This document shows, in pieces, positions 42,818-50,335 of a stretch of DNA of 50,740 bases. Position numbers and translations under genes: made by a program. Numbering within the stretch: the first letter of the stretch is position 1; every line of letters begins with the position of its first letter. The notes beneath the pieces are model-generated. The model searched no databases and was not told where the DNA came from. It worked only from the letters and a program-made list of their open reading frames with translations. Location: the NCBI GenBank assembly GCA_937926065.1, contig CALANM010000091.1, positions 1-50,740 on the forward strand, given 5' to 3'. The DNA comes from an uncultured Microbacterium sp. Lineage in GTDB: Bacteria > Actinomycetota > Actinomycetes > Actinomycetales > Microbacteriaceae.

Positions 42818-44020
42818 TCAGCGCTTCTTTCCGTCGTAGTGGGGGTTCTCCCAGATCACCGTGCCGCCCTGTCCGAGTCCGACGCACATCGCAGTGAGCC
42901 CGTAGCGGACGTCGGGGCGCTCGGCGAACTGCGCGGCGAGCTGGATCATGAGACGCACGCCGGATGCCGCGAGCGGATGGCCGAAGGCGATCGCGCCGCC
43001 CCACGGGTTGACGCGGGGGTCCTCGTCGGCGATGCCGAAGTGGTCGAGGAAGGAGATCACCTGAATGGCGAACGCTTCGTTCAGCTCGAACAGGCCGATG
43101 TCGTCGATCGTGAGGCCGGCCTTGGCGAGCGCCTTCTCCGTCGAGGGGATCGGGCCGATGCCCATGATCTCGGGCTGAACGCCCGCGAAGGCGAACGACA
43201 CCATGCGCATCTTCGGCGTGAGGCCGAGTTCCTTGACGGCGCGGCCCCCGGCGAGCAGCGACATGGTCGCGCCGTCCGTGAGGGGCGAGGAAGTGCCGGC
43301 CGTGACACGGCCGTGCGGGCGGAACGGCGTCTTGAGGCCCGCGAGGTCCTCCATCGTCGTGTTCGGGCGGCGGCCCTCGTCCTCGGTCGCGAGGCCCCAC
43401 GCGCCGTCGGCGTCCTTGATCGCGACGGGAACGAGATCGGCCTGGATCTTGCCCGCGTCGTAGGCCGCCTGCACCTTGTGCTGGCTCAGCATGCCGTACC
43501 GGTCGGAGCGCTCCTTCGTGAGGTGCGGGAACCGGTCGAAGATGCGCTCGGCGGTTACGCCCATGTTGAGGGCGCCCGGGTCGACCATGCGCTCGGCGAC
43601 GAACCGCGGGTTGGGGTCGGCGTTGCCGCCGATCGGGTGGTGCCCCATGTGCTCGACACCGCCCGCGAGGGCGAGGTCGTACATGCCGACGCCGATCGAG
43701 GCGCCCATCGTCGTGACGCTCGTCATGGCGCCGGCGCACATGCGGTCGATCGCGAGTCCGGGCACGGTCTGGGGGAGACCGGCGAGGATCGCCACGGACC
43801 GCCCGAGGGTGAGACCCTGATCGCCCGTCTGGCTCGTCGCGGCGATCGCGACATCGTCGATCCGGGCCGCCGGCACCGCGGAGTTGCGCTCCATCAGGCC
43901 GATGGTCGCCTTGACGGCGAGGTCATCGGCGCGGGTGTTCCAGTACATGCCCTTCTCGCCGGCGCGCCCGAACGGGGTCCGCATGCCGTCGATGAAGTAG
44001 ACGTCCGAGAGCTCGGCCAC
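42818..44020 (-). CDS. fadA: Acetyl-CoA C-acyltransferase (thiolase)
   Basis: 400 residues. The nucleophile is the Cys in RMCAGAMTSV near 97. GGAIAFGHPLAASGVR holds the catalytic His and AMCVGLGQGG the second Cys. It splits 3-ketoacyl-CoA into acetyl-CoA and a shortened acyl-CoA. The GTG start at 44020 has GGAGG on the minus strand, and the gene forms a two-gene operon with fadB. The arrangement fadA-fadB is the usual actinobacterial beta-oxidation pair and completes the pathway opened by the acyl-CoA dehydrogenase at the left end. Confidence 0.95.
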   Translation of the reverse strand: MAELSDVYFIDGMRTPFGRAGEKGMYWNTRADDLAVKATIGLMERNSAVPAARIDDVAIAATSQTGDQGLTLGRSVAILAGLPQTVPGLAIDRMCAGAMTSVTTMGASIGVGMYDLALAGGVEHMGHHPIGGNADPNPRFVAERMVDPGALNMGVTAERIFDRFPHLTKERSDRYGMLSQHKVQAAYDAGKIQADLVPVAIKDADGAWGLATEDEGRRPNTTMEDLAGLKTPFRPHGRVTAGTSSPLTDGATMSLLAGGRAVKELGLTPKMRMVSFAFAGVQPEIMGIGPIPSTEKALAKAGLTIDDIGLFELNEAFAIQVISFLDHFGIADEDPRVNPWGGAIAFGHPLAASGVRLMIQLAAQFAERPDVRYGLTAMCVGLGQGGTVIWENPHYDGKKR

Positions 44021-44042
44021 ACTGCCTCCAAGAGATTGAGAT

Positions 44043-44067
44043 CCAGTCCAGCCTAAGGTGGAACTGG
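44043..44067 (-). promoter_or_regulatory. fadA promoter with an overlapping inverted repeat
   Basis: Minus-strand TAGGCT (44055-44050) is the candidate -10, with TTTGCG 16 bases further up. Arms CCAGTCCA (44043-44050) and TGGAACTGG (44059-44067) flank it, symmetrical except for one inserted base. This could be a repressor site. Confidence 0.4.
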
Positions 44068-44093
44068 GTGTCGCAAAATCGGTTGGATCGAAC

Positions 44094-45290
44094 CTACGAA
44101 GCCGTATCGGCGGCATCCGCTGTCGCCTGCACGGATTCGACAAACGCATCCGCGATCACCTGTGCAGTGTACGCAACCTGCCAGGGGCGGGCTCCAAGAG
44201 CAGCCAGCGCCTCGCCGATGGAGTCGACGGTCACGGGCTCCGGCGGGTGCCAGGCCAAGCGGCGCAGCGTATCCGGAGTCAGCAGGTTCTCCGTCGGCAT
44301 ACGGAGGTCGACGGCAAGCTGCTCGATGCGCGGACGGGCGGCTTTGAGGCGCGCGTCGGCGGGAGGGTTGCGGTCGGCCCATGCGCGAGGCGGCGGAAAG
44401 CCGTCGCCGGGTGCGCGCTCGGTCGGCAGCGACTCGTCGGCGCGGCCCGCTTCGATCGCCGCCCACCAGCGATCGAGCTGCGTGCGGCTCGCGCGGCCCG
44501 TGAACTCCTTGAGACGAGCGAGATCCTGCTTCGACGCGGGATCGGCGATGACGGCGGCGACCAGGGAGCGATCGGGGACAAGTCGCCCGGGTGACACGTC
44601 CTGCTCCTGGGCGTACTCCTCGCGGGCGGTCCAGAGAGCCCGCGCGACGGCCAGCGAGCGGCGTCCGCGCACGGTGTGCAGGCCGCTCAGTCGTCGCCAC
44701 GGCTCCTCGCGCGGGGGCTTTGCCGGTCGGCTGAGGACGGCTTCGAACTCCTGACGAGCGACGTCCGTCTTGCCCTGCTCCTCGAGTTCGTCCGCGAGCG
44801 CGTCGCGGACGTCGACCAGGTGAAGCACGTCGAGGGCCGCGTATTCGAGCCACGACTGCGGGAGGGGCCGCGTCGACCAGTCGGCCGCCGAGTGCGCCTT
44901 CGCGAGGGTGATCCCCAGGGTGTCCGACACGACGGCGCCGAGACCCACCTTCTCGTGCCCCAGAAGCCGTGCCGCCAGTTCGGTGTCGAAGATCGACGGC
45001 GGGTTCAGTTCCGCCTCGCGCAGCGACGGAAGGTCCTGGCTGGCTGCGTGCAGCACCCATTCGGCGTCGCCGATCGCGTTCTGCAGCGGCGAGAGGTCTC
45101 CGAGCGCCGGGGGGTCGAACAGGAAGACCCCGGCTCCGCGCCGGTACACCTGCACCAGGTAGGCGCGCTGCGAATAGCGGAAGCCCGAGGCGCGCTCGAC
45201 GTCGACGGCGACGGGACCCGTGCCGACGGAGAGAGATGCCGCGGCGGCCTCGAGGCGGTCGCGATCGGCGATGACGGTGTACTCAACCAC
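44094..45290 (-). CDS. rnd: Ribonuclease D family 3'-5' exonuclease with HRDC domain
   Basis: 398 residues. The DEDDy exonuclease signature is present: D and E in VAVDVERASGF, D in ASQDLPSL, and Y with D in WLEYAALDVLHLVDV. The HRDC domain follows at about 205-285 (ARALWTAREEYAQEQ, then LVPDRSLVAAVI), then a C-terminal helical region. It trims tRNA and other RNA 3' ends. The GTG at 45290 overlaps the DUF3000 stop by eight bases and has AGGAAC upstream, so the two genes are coupled. The same pair is adjacent in mycobacteria. Confidence 0.93.
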   Translation of the reverse strand: MVEYTVIADRDRLEAAAASLSVGTGPVAVDVERASGFRYSQRAYLVQVYRRGAGVFLFDPPALGDLSPLQNAIGDAEWVLHAASQDLPSLREAELNPPSIFDTELAARLLGHEKVGLGAVVSDTLGITLAKAHSAADWSTRPLPQSWLEYAALDVLHLVDVRDALADELEEQGKTDVARQEFEAVLSRPAKPPREEPWRRLSGLHTVRGRRSLAVARALWTAREEYAQEQDVSPGRLVPDRSLVAAVIADPASKQDLARLKEFTGRASRTQLDRWWAAIEAGRADESLPTERAPGDGFPPPRAWADRNPPADARLKAARPRIEQLAVDLRMPTENLLTPDTLRRLAWHPPEPVTVDSIGEALAALGARPWQVAYTAQVIADAFVESVQATADAADTAS

Positions 45291-45873
45291 GTATGTTCCT
45301 GCGTTCACTGCTGAAGACGGCGATGCCCTCCGACCCAGGGGGGAGTCCGGCGAGCATGCAGACGAGCTCCGCCCACGCATCCAGGTGCGCGGCGAGGTCT
45401 CCCGACGGCGTCCACGAGGCGCGCAACTCGATCTGAGCGCCGTCGCCCTCCTCCGCCAGCGTCCCGAACCCCTTCGACAGCGTCTTGGTCGCCGTGCCGG
45501 ATGCCGAGTGGAACACCGCCTTGCGCGTGTTCAGCGCATCGATGAGCCACGACCAGGCGACCTCCGCCAGGAGCGGGTCGGTGCCGATCTCGGTCTCGAG
45601 CGGCGCTTGAGCGAAGCACACGATGCGCCAGGCGCCGCTCCACTGCTCGGGCTCCGATGCGTCGTGGAGCAGGACGAACCGCCCCGTGCCGTAAGGGGAG
45701 TCCAATCCGTCGTCACCGGGCCGGATGTCGCCGGCGAAGGCGATCGCGTCAGGAGCGAGCGACGACGGGGCGGCGATCTCGCGCACGACGAAGTCCTCGC
45801 GGAACGTCATCGCGCGCAGTCTGTCGGCGACCGCAGCGAAGTCGGGAGCGGCCGAGGGACGGGAGTCATCCAC
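45283..45873 (-). CDS. DUF3000 family protein
   Basis: 196 residues, soluble, recognised by MTFREDFVVREIAAPSSLAP and by AEVAWSWLIDAL followed by LASLP-like segments typical of DUF3000. The function is unknown, but linkage to RNase D is conserved in actinobacteria. The GTG start at 45873 is set by a leaderless promoter six bases upstream that overlaps the promoter of the divergent hydrolase. Confidence 0.88.
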   Translation of the reverse strand: MDDSRPSAAPDFAAVADRLRAMTFREDFVVREIAAPSSLAPDAIAFAGDIRPGDDGLDSPYGTGRFVLLHDASEPEQWSGAWRIVCFAQAPLETEIGTDPLLAEVAWSWLIDALNTRKAVFHSASGTATKTLSKGFGTLAEEGDGAQIELRASWTPSGDLAAHLDAWAELVCMLAGLPPGSEGIAVFSSERRNIRG

Positions 45874-45898
45874 ATCGACAGACTAAAGTGAGCCCACG
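45874..45898. promoter_or_regulatory. Overlapping bidirectional promoter (DUF3000 / hydrolase)
   Basis: Minus-strand TAGTCT (45885-45880) and plus-strand TAAAGT (45884-45889) share the TA at 45884-45885. The first is six bases from the DUF3000 GTG, the second nine bases from the hydrolase ATG. Both transcripts would be leaderless or nearly so. Confidence 0.6.
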
Positions 45899-47101
45899 AT
45901 GAAGGCATCCAGGCGCGCCGTCGCCGTATCTCCGTACGCCGCGGTCCTGCGCGGTCTGACTGTCGCACTGAGCGTTGCGCTCGCGGCCACCACGACGCTC
46001 ACCGCGCTCACCGCGGCCCGCATGGCCCGGCGCGTCGTCACGCCCGCGCGCCGCGTCGCCGACACCACCATCCTCGACGTGGACGTCGCGGCCCAGACCA
46101 TCACGCTCAGCCGCACGCCCGACACGGAGCTGCCCGGCATGTACGGCCTCTTCACGACCGGAAGCACCGACTACCTCAAGCTCGGCTCGGTGCTCTCCGG
46201 CGACGACACGAGTGTCACCCGCAAGCTCCTCACCCAGATCGGACCCGACTCGAGGCTGAGCTCCGCCGCTGCGTTCAGCGGCTGGTATTACGACAGTCCG
46301 GAGCAGCTCCACCTGCCGTATGAGTCGGAGCTCGTCGGTGCCGCGGTCGGCCCGTGCCCGGCATGGATCTTCCCTGCCGAGGAGCCGACCGACACGTGGG
46401 TGATCCAGGTCCACGGCCGAGGCACGACGCGGGCGGAGTGCCTGCGGGCGGTGCCGGTGTTCCGCGGCGCCGGCATCACCTCGATGCTCGTCTCGTACCG
46501 CAACGACGGCTCCGCGCCGCGCAGCCGCAGCGGCACGTACGCGCTCGGCGCGACAGAGTGGCGAGACGTCGACAGCGCGATCGGCGTGGCCCGTCGCCAC
46601 GGTGCCCGCAGGGTGATCGTCATGGGGTGGTCTATGGGCGGTGCGATCGCCCTCCAGGTCGCGCTCAACTCGGCGCATCGCGACATCATCGCCGGAGTGG
46701 TGCTCGAGTCGCCGGTCATCGACTGGCGGCGCGTCCTTGAGTTTCAGGCGCGGATGCGAGGGCTGCCATCGCAGGTGGCGGGGCTCGCGATCGGTGCCCT
46801 CGGAGCCGAGTGGGCGACGCCGCTGACGGGAGCCGACGCCCGCATCCCGTTCGAACGACTCGACGCGGTCACTCGAGCAGGTGAGCTGAGGCATCCCGTC
46901 CTCATCCTCCACAGCGACGACGACGGCTTCGTACCGTCGAACGCCTCGTATGACCTGGTCGCCGCCCGGCCTGATCTCGTCGAGATGCGGGTGTTCGACA
47001 CCGCGCGGCACGCGAAGCTCTGGAATTACGACCAGGAGCGGTGGAGCGAGGCGATCCTCGACTGGCTCCGGCGGCACGATCTCGCCCCGCAGCCGGTCTA
47101 A
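45899..47101 (+). CDS. Alpha/beta hydrolase with N-terminal membrane segment
   Basis: 400 residues. A hydrophobic helix near the N-terminus (LTVALSVALAATTTLTALTA) follows a basic stretch, so the protein is probably membrane-anchored or exported. The catalytic set is Ser in GWSMGG near 245, Asp in HSDDDGFVP near 341 and His in TARHAKLWN near 368. HGRGTTRAE forms the oxyanion region. The substrate is unknown; esterase, lipase and peptidase activities occur in this fold. Its TAA stop lies inside the promoter of zapE. Confidence 0.87.
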   Translation: MKASRRAVAVSPYAAVLRGLTVALSVALAATTTLTALTAARMARRVVTPARRVADTTILDVDVAAQTITLSRTPDTELPGMYGLFTTGSTDYLKLGSVLSGDDTSVTRKLLTQIGPDSRLSSAAAFSGWYYDSPEQLHLPYESELVGAAVGPCPAWIFPAEEPTDTWVIQVHGRGTTRAECLRAVPVFRGAGITSMLVSYRNDGSAPRSRSGTYALGATEWRDVDSAIGVARRHGARRVIVMGWSMGGAIALQVALNSAHRDIIAGVVLESPVIDWRRVLEFQARMRGLPSQVAGLAIGALGAEWATPLTGADARIPFERLDAVTRAGELRHPVLILHSDDDGFVPSNASYDLVAARPDLVEMRVFDTARHAKLWNYDQERWSEAILDWLRRHDLAPQPV

Positions 47102-47110
47102 AGTTGACTC
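47099..47110 (+). promoter_or_regulatory. Leaderless -10 promoter of zapE overlapping the hydrolase stop
   Basis: TAAAGT at 47099-47104 begins with the TAA stop of the hydrolase. Six bases later is the GTG at 47111. Confidence 0.6.
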
Positions 47111-48136
47111 GTGAACAGCGTCCCGGCCGGCACCCTGCATCTGACCGACCGTGCACCCCAGGTCTCGGGATCGGAGATGGTGGCCGCTCTTGTGCCGCCA
47201 CCGCAGTTCGACGGCGCGACGTTCGACACCTACCGCGCTGACCCGCAGTACCCGTCGCAGCAAGACGCGAAAGACCAGCTGATGACGTTCAGCGGCGTGG
47301 GCCGCGCTCCGGCGAAGTCGGGCGGGCTGTTCCGCCGCCGTGAGAAGACCCCTGAGCTCAAGCCCGGCGTCTATCTCGACGGCGGCTTCGGCGTCGGGAA
47401 GACGCACCTGCTCGCGTCGATCTACCACGCCCTCCCGGGTCGCCGGAAGTACTTCGGCTCGTTCATCGAGTACACGGCGCTGGTGGGCGCTCTGGGCTAT
47501 CAGCAGACGGTCGCGCTGTTCCGCGGTGCCGACCTGCTGTGCATCGACGAGTTCGAACTCGACGATCCCGGCGACACCATGGTGATGACGCGCCTGCTCG
47601 GAGAGCTCGTCCCCACCGGCACTCGTCTCGCGGCGACGTCGAACACGCCGCCGAACGCGCTCGGCGAGGGGCGCTTCGCGGCACAGGACTTCCTCCGCGA
47701 GATCCACGCGATGGCGTCCAGTTTTCAGACGATCCGCATCGACGGCACCGATTACCGCCAGCGGGCGGTCGACGGGCACGCGATCTCGCTGTCGGAGGCT
47801 GAGTACGGAGGCGCCCTCGATGGCGTCGGCGGCGCGGCATCCGACGACTCCTTCACCGACCTGATCCGGCACCTGGCATCGGTGCATCCGTCGCGGTACA
47901 TCCGGCTCATCGAAGGGCTCGTGGCCATCGGGCTGCGCGACGTCGTGCAGCTGGAGGACCAGTCGGCCGCGTTGCGCTTCGTCGCGTTCATCGACCGGGC
48001 TTACGACGCCCAGATCCCCATCCGAGCCACGGGGCGTCCGCTCGACGAGGTGTTCTCCGACGAGATGCTCGCGGGCGGCTATCGCAAGAAGTACCTGCGC
48101 GCCATCTCGCGCCTCGTCGCGCTCACACACAGCTGA
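47111..48136 (+). CDS. zapE: AFG1-like ATPase, cell division protein ZapE
   Basis: A 341-residue AAA-type ATPase. Walker A is GGFGVGKTHLLASI near 91 and Walker B is LLCIDEFELDDPGDT near 142; ATSNTPPNALGEGRFAAQDF holds sensor residues. In Escherichia coli ZapE binds FtsZ and the mitochondrial relative AFG1 helps protein quality control. The actinobacterial role is not proven. Together with sepH this window therefore carries two FtsZ-linked candidates, though 17 kb apart. Confidence 0.92.
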   Translation: MNSVPAGTLHLTDRAPQVSGSEMVAALVPPPQFDGATFDTYRADPQYPSQQDAKDQLMTFSGVGRAPAKSGGLFRRREKTPELKPGVYLDGGFGVGKTHLLASIYHALPGRRKYFGSFIEYTALVGALGYQQTVALFRGADLLCIDEFELDDPGDTMVMTRLLGELVPTGTRLAATSNTPPNALGEGRFAAQDFLREIHAMASSFQTIRIDGTDYRQRAVDGHAISLSEAEYGGALDGVGGAASDDSFTDLIRHLASVHPSRYIRLIEGLVAIGLRDVVQLEDQSAALRFVAFIDRAYDAQIPIRATGRPLDEVFSDEMLAGGYRKKYLRAISRLVALTHS

Positions 48137-48167
48137 CGTCGAACGCGGGGCGATCCCGAAGACATCC

Positions 48168-48214
48168 GAAACGTGATGTTTACGCTGACGCCCTTCGCGT
48201 AACCGATCCGAAAC
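48168..48214 (+). promoter_or_regulatory. Two GlnR-like boxes before amt
   Basis: GAAAC-GTGATG-TTTAC (48168-48183) and GTAAC-CGATCC-GAAAC (48199-48214) each show the paired half-sites with a six-base gap expected of the nitrogen regulator GlnR. Their centres are 31 bp apart. The second matches the consensus gTnAC-n6-GaAAC fully. Confidence 0.75.
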
Positions 48215-48222
48215 ACGCTTCG

Positions 48223-48228
48223 TACCGT
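48223..48228 (+). promoter_or_regulatory. -10 box of amt
   Basis: TACCGT, nine bases after the right GlnR-like box, gives a leader of about 95 bases. GAGAGG is the ribosome-binding site before the ATG at 48331. Confidence 0.45.
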
Positions 48229-48330
48229 GGGGGTAACTCCGCGTGGGAACACTGGGTCGTACCCGAATGGCGCATCCGAAGGCGATTGTGGCCAGGCGGA
48301 CCCAGTTGTCCCACACATTGAGAGGTAGTG

Positions 48331-49557
48331 ATGGAACTCACTCCGTCCACGATCTGGATCGTCACCAGCGCCGCGCTGGTGCTTTTCATGACCCCCGGCC
48401 TGGCCTTCTTCTACGGCGGCCTGGTGAAGGCGAAGAGCGTCGTCAGCATGATCATGATGAGCTTCGGAGCCATCGCCCTGATCAGCGTGCTGTGGGTGCT
48501 CTACGGCTACATGATGTACACCGGCGCCGGCGGTGACGGCGGCTACTTCGACGGTGCGGCGGGCCTCATTCCCGGCATCGTCGGAAACCCGTTCGCCGGC
48601 TTCGGCCTGACCGCGGAGGGCATCGACCTCGTCGACGTCGCGTTCGGCGCCACCTTCGCGATCATCACGACGGCCCTCATCTCGGGTGCCATCGCCGACC
48701 GCGCCAAGTTCGGCCCCTGGCTGCTGTTCGCCGGCGTCTGGTCCACTCTCGTCTACTTCCCGGTGGCCGGCTGGGTGTGGGGCGGCGGCTGGATCCAGTC
48801 GTGGACGATCGGCGACTTCGCCGTCATCGACCTGGCCGGTGGGACCGCCGTGCACATCAACGCCGGTGCCGCCGCCCTCGCCCTCGCGCTCGTCCTCGGC
48901 AAGCGCGTCGGGTTCCAGAAGGGCATCAACAAGCCGCACAACGTCCCGTTCGTCGTCCTCGGCGCTTCGATCCTGTGGTTCGGCTGGTTCGGCTTCAACA
49001 CGGGCCTCTCGGGCACGCACGAGGACCTCGGCCTCGCGTTCCTCAACACGATCGCCGCTCCCGCCGCCGCCGTGCTCGGGTGGCTGCTCGTCGAGAAGCT
49101 CAAGGACGGCAAGGCGACCTCTGTCGGAGCCGCCTCGGGTGCCGTCGCCGGTCTCGTCGCCATCACCCCGTCGGCCGGCGCGCTGACCCCCGGCTGGGCG
49201 ATCGTGCTCGGCGTCATCTCCGGCGTCGTGGCCGCCTTCGCGATCGAGCTCAAGTGGAAGCTCGGGTACGACGACGCGCTCGACGTGGTGGGCATCCACC
49301 TGGTCGCCGGCTTCATCGGCACCGTGTTCATCGGCTTCGTCGGCACCGACGTGGGCCTGTTCACGGGCGGCGACTTCTCTCAGATCGTCCTGCAGACCGT
49401 CTCGGCTCTCGCTGTCGCTCTGTACTCGTTCGTCATCGCCTTCGTCATCGGCTTCATCATCGAGAAGACGATCGGCTTCCGTGTGAAGAACGAGGACGAG
49501 ATCGCCGGCATCGACACCGTCGTGCACGGCGAGGAGGGCTACGCACTCGTCGACTGA
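48331..49557 (+). CDS. amt: Ammonium transporter Amt
   Basis: 408 residues with eleven hydrophobic helices. It is a trimeric channel carrying ammonium into the cell when nitrogen is scarce. GGTAVHINAGAAALALAL holds the first pore histidine and VVGIHLVAGFIGTVFIG the second. FYGGLVKAKSVVSM starts helix one in the usual way. The start was set at the ATG that follows GAGAGG; a GTG one codon earlier is possible. No glnK or glnD follows, unlike many actinobacterial amtB operons. A GlnR-type promoter precedes it. Confidence 0.96.
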   Translation: MELTPSTIWIVTSAALVLFMTPGLAFFYGGLVKAKSVVSMIMMSFGAIALISVLWVLYGYMMYTGAGGDGGYFDGAAGLIPGIVGNPFAGFGLTAEGIDLVDVAFGATFAIITTALISGAIADRAKFGPWLLFAGVWSTLVYFPVAGWVWGGGWIQSWTIGDFAVIDLAGGTAVHINAGAAALALALVLGKRVGFQKGINKPHNVPFVVLGASILWFGWFGFNTGLSGTHEDLGLAFLNTIAAPAAAVLGWLLVEKLKDGKATSVGAASGAVAGLVAITPSAGALTPGWAIVLGVISGVVAAFAIELKWKLGYDDALDVVGIHLVAGFIGTVFIGFVGTDVGLFTGGDFSQIVLQTVSALAVALYSFVIAFVIGFIIEKTIGFRVKNEDEIAGIDTVVHGEEGYALVD

Positions 49558-49581
49558 TCCCCTCGACACGAACAGCATCAT

Positions 49582-49609
49582 GGGGCGTCGGACTTCGGTC
49601 CGGCGCCCC
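49582..49609 (+). terminator. Intrinsic terminator of amt
   Basis: A 12-bp stem with one T-G pair (GGGGCGTCGGAC / GTCCGGCGCCCC), stable TTCG loop, 24 bases after the amt stop. Confidence 0.85.
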
Positions 49610-49664
49610 TTGGCGTGTGTCCATGCGCCCGCGGCGCGCGTGACGCTCTGGCGCTTCCGGGCGC

Positions 49665-49676
49665 TAGTGTGTCGGG
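49665..49676 (+). promoter_or_regulatory. Leaderless -10 promoter of the PemK-like gene
   Basis: TAGTGT at 49665-49670, six bases, then ATG 49677. Confidence 0.6.
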
Positions 49677-50243
49677 ATGGGCGCGTCAGGCAAGGACTCC
49701 TTCGCGAAGGGCCTCGTGAAAGGGATCGTCAATGTCTTCGCCGGGGGCCTTCCCATGGTCGACGAGCAGCTGGAGCGCGCGGCTCGCACGACCACCGACA
49801 CGGTCGCTGCGTCGCCGGGAAGCTCGGGGGGCACTCAGACCGTCGAGGTGGTGCCCCCAGCGCCGCGCGACCTCGTGATCACGTACGCGCCGGATCGCGA
49901 TGGCGAACCCGATGCCGGAGAGGTCGTCTGGACGTGGGTTCCCTATGCGGAGAACGACGGCCGAGGCAAGGACCGCCCCGTCCTGGTGATCGCGCATCAG
50001 GACGCCGAGCGTGTCTACGCGGTGAAGCTCACGAGTAAGTCGCACGACGGCGATCGAGACTTCCTGTTCGTGGGGCCGGGGGAGTGGGACTCCGCCGGAC
50101 GCCCGTCGTGGGCCGACCTCGATCAGGTCTACAGCGTGCACGTCGAGGGCATGCGCCGTGAGGCATCGGCGCTCGACGCCCAGCGCTTCGCGGTCGTCGC
50201 GCAGGCGCTGCAGGCGCGTCACGGCTGGGCTGTCGACGTCTGA
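49677..50243 (+). CDS. PemK/MazF-like domain protein without adjacent antitoxin
   Basis: 188 residues. The C-terminal 115 or so resemble the PemK/MazF fold: GEVVWTWVPYAENDGRGKDRPVLVI is the expected first strand pair and RPVLVI core, with further strands near DRDFLFVGPG and LDQVYSVHV. The first 75 residues are an unrelated low-complexity extension. MazF/PemK toxins cut RNA, but their antitoxin genes normally overlap them. Here the upstream neighbour is amt and the downstream one a tRNA, so no antitoxin is seen. It may be a domesticated or non-toxic member; activity is unproven. Confidence 0.8.
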   Translation: MGASGKDSFAKGLVKGIVNVFAGGLPMVDEQLERAARTTTDTVAASPGSSGGTQTVEVVPPAPRDLVITYAPDRDGEPDAGEVVWTWVPYAENDGRGKDRPVLVIAHQDAERVYAVKLTSKSHDGDRDFLFVGPGEWDSAGRPSWADLDQVYSVHVEGMRREASALDAQRFAVVAQALQARHGWAVDV

Positions 50244-50252
50244 ACTGCAGCA

Positions 50253-50274
50253 CACGCTTCCCAACGGGAGCGTG
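50253..50274 (+). terminator. Hairpin after the PemK-like gene
   Basis: CACGCT(T)CCC / GGGAGCGTG forms nine pairs with one bulged T and an AAC loop, ten bases after the stop. Confidence 0.55.
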
Positions 50275-50302
50275 GCTGGTCACCTCATACACAGGGCGAA
50301 CG

Positions 50303-50333
50303 ACGAAGCCCCCGGCGCAACCGGGGGCTTCGT
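50303..50333. terminator. Terminator of tRNA-Val, also facing the PemK-like gene
   Basis: A perfect 13-bp stem (ACGAAGCCCCCGG / CCGGGGGCTTCGT) with a five-base loop, three bases beyond the 3' end of tRNA-Val on the minus strand. Confidence 0.85.
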
Positions 50334-50335
50334 AT

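Noticed and set aside
46846..46862. Possible SOS (LexA) box around CGTTCGAACG
   Set aside because: It lies within the hydrolase coding sequence and lacks the four-base spacing of the actinobacterial GAAC-n4-GTTC box.
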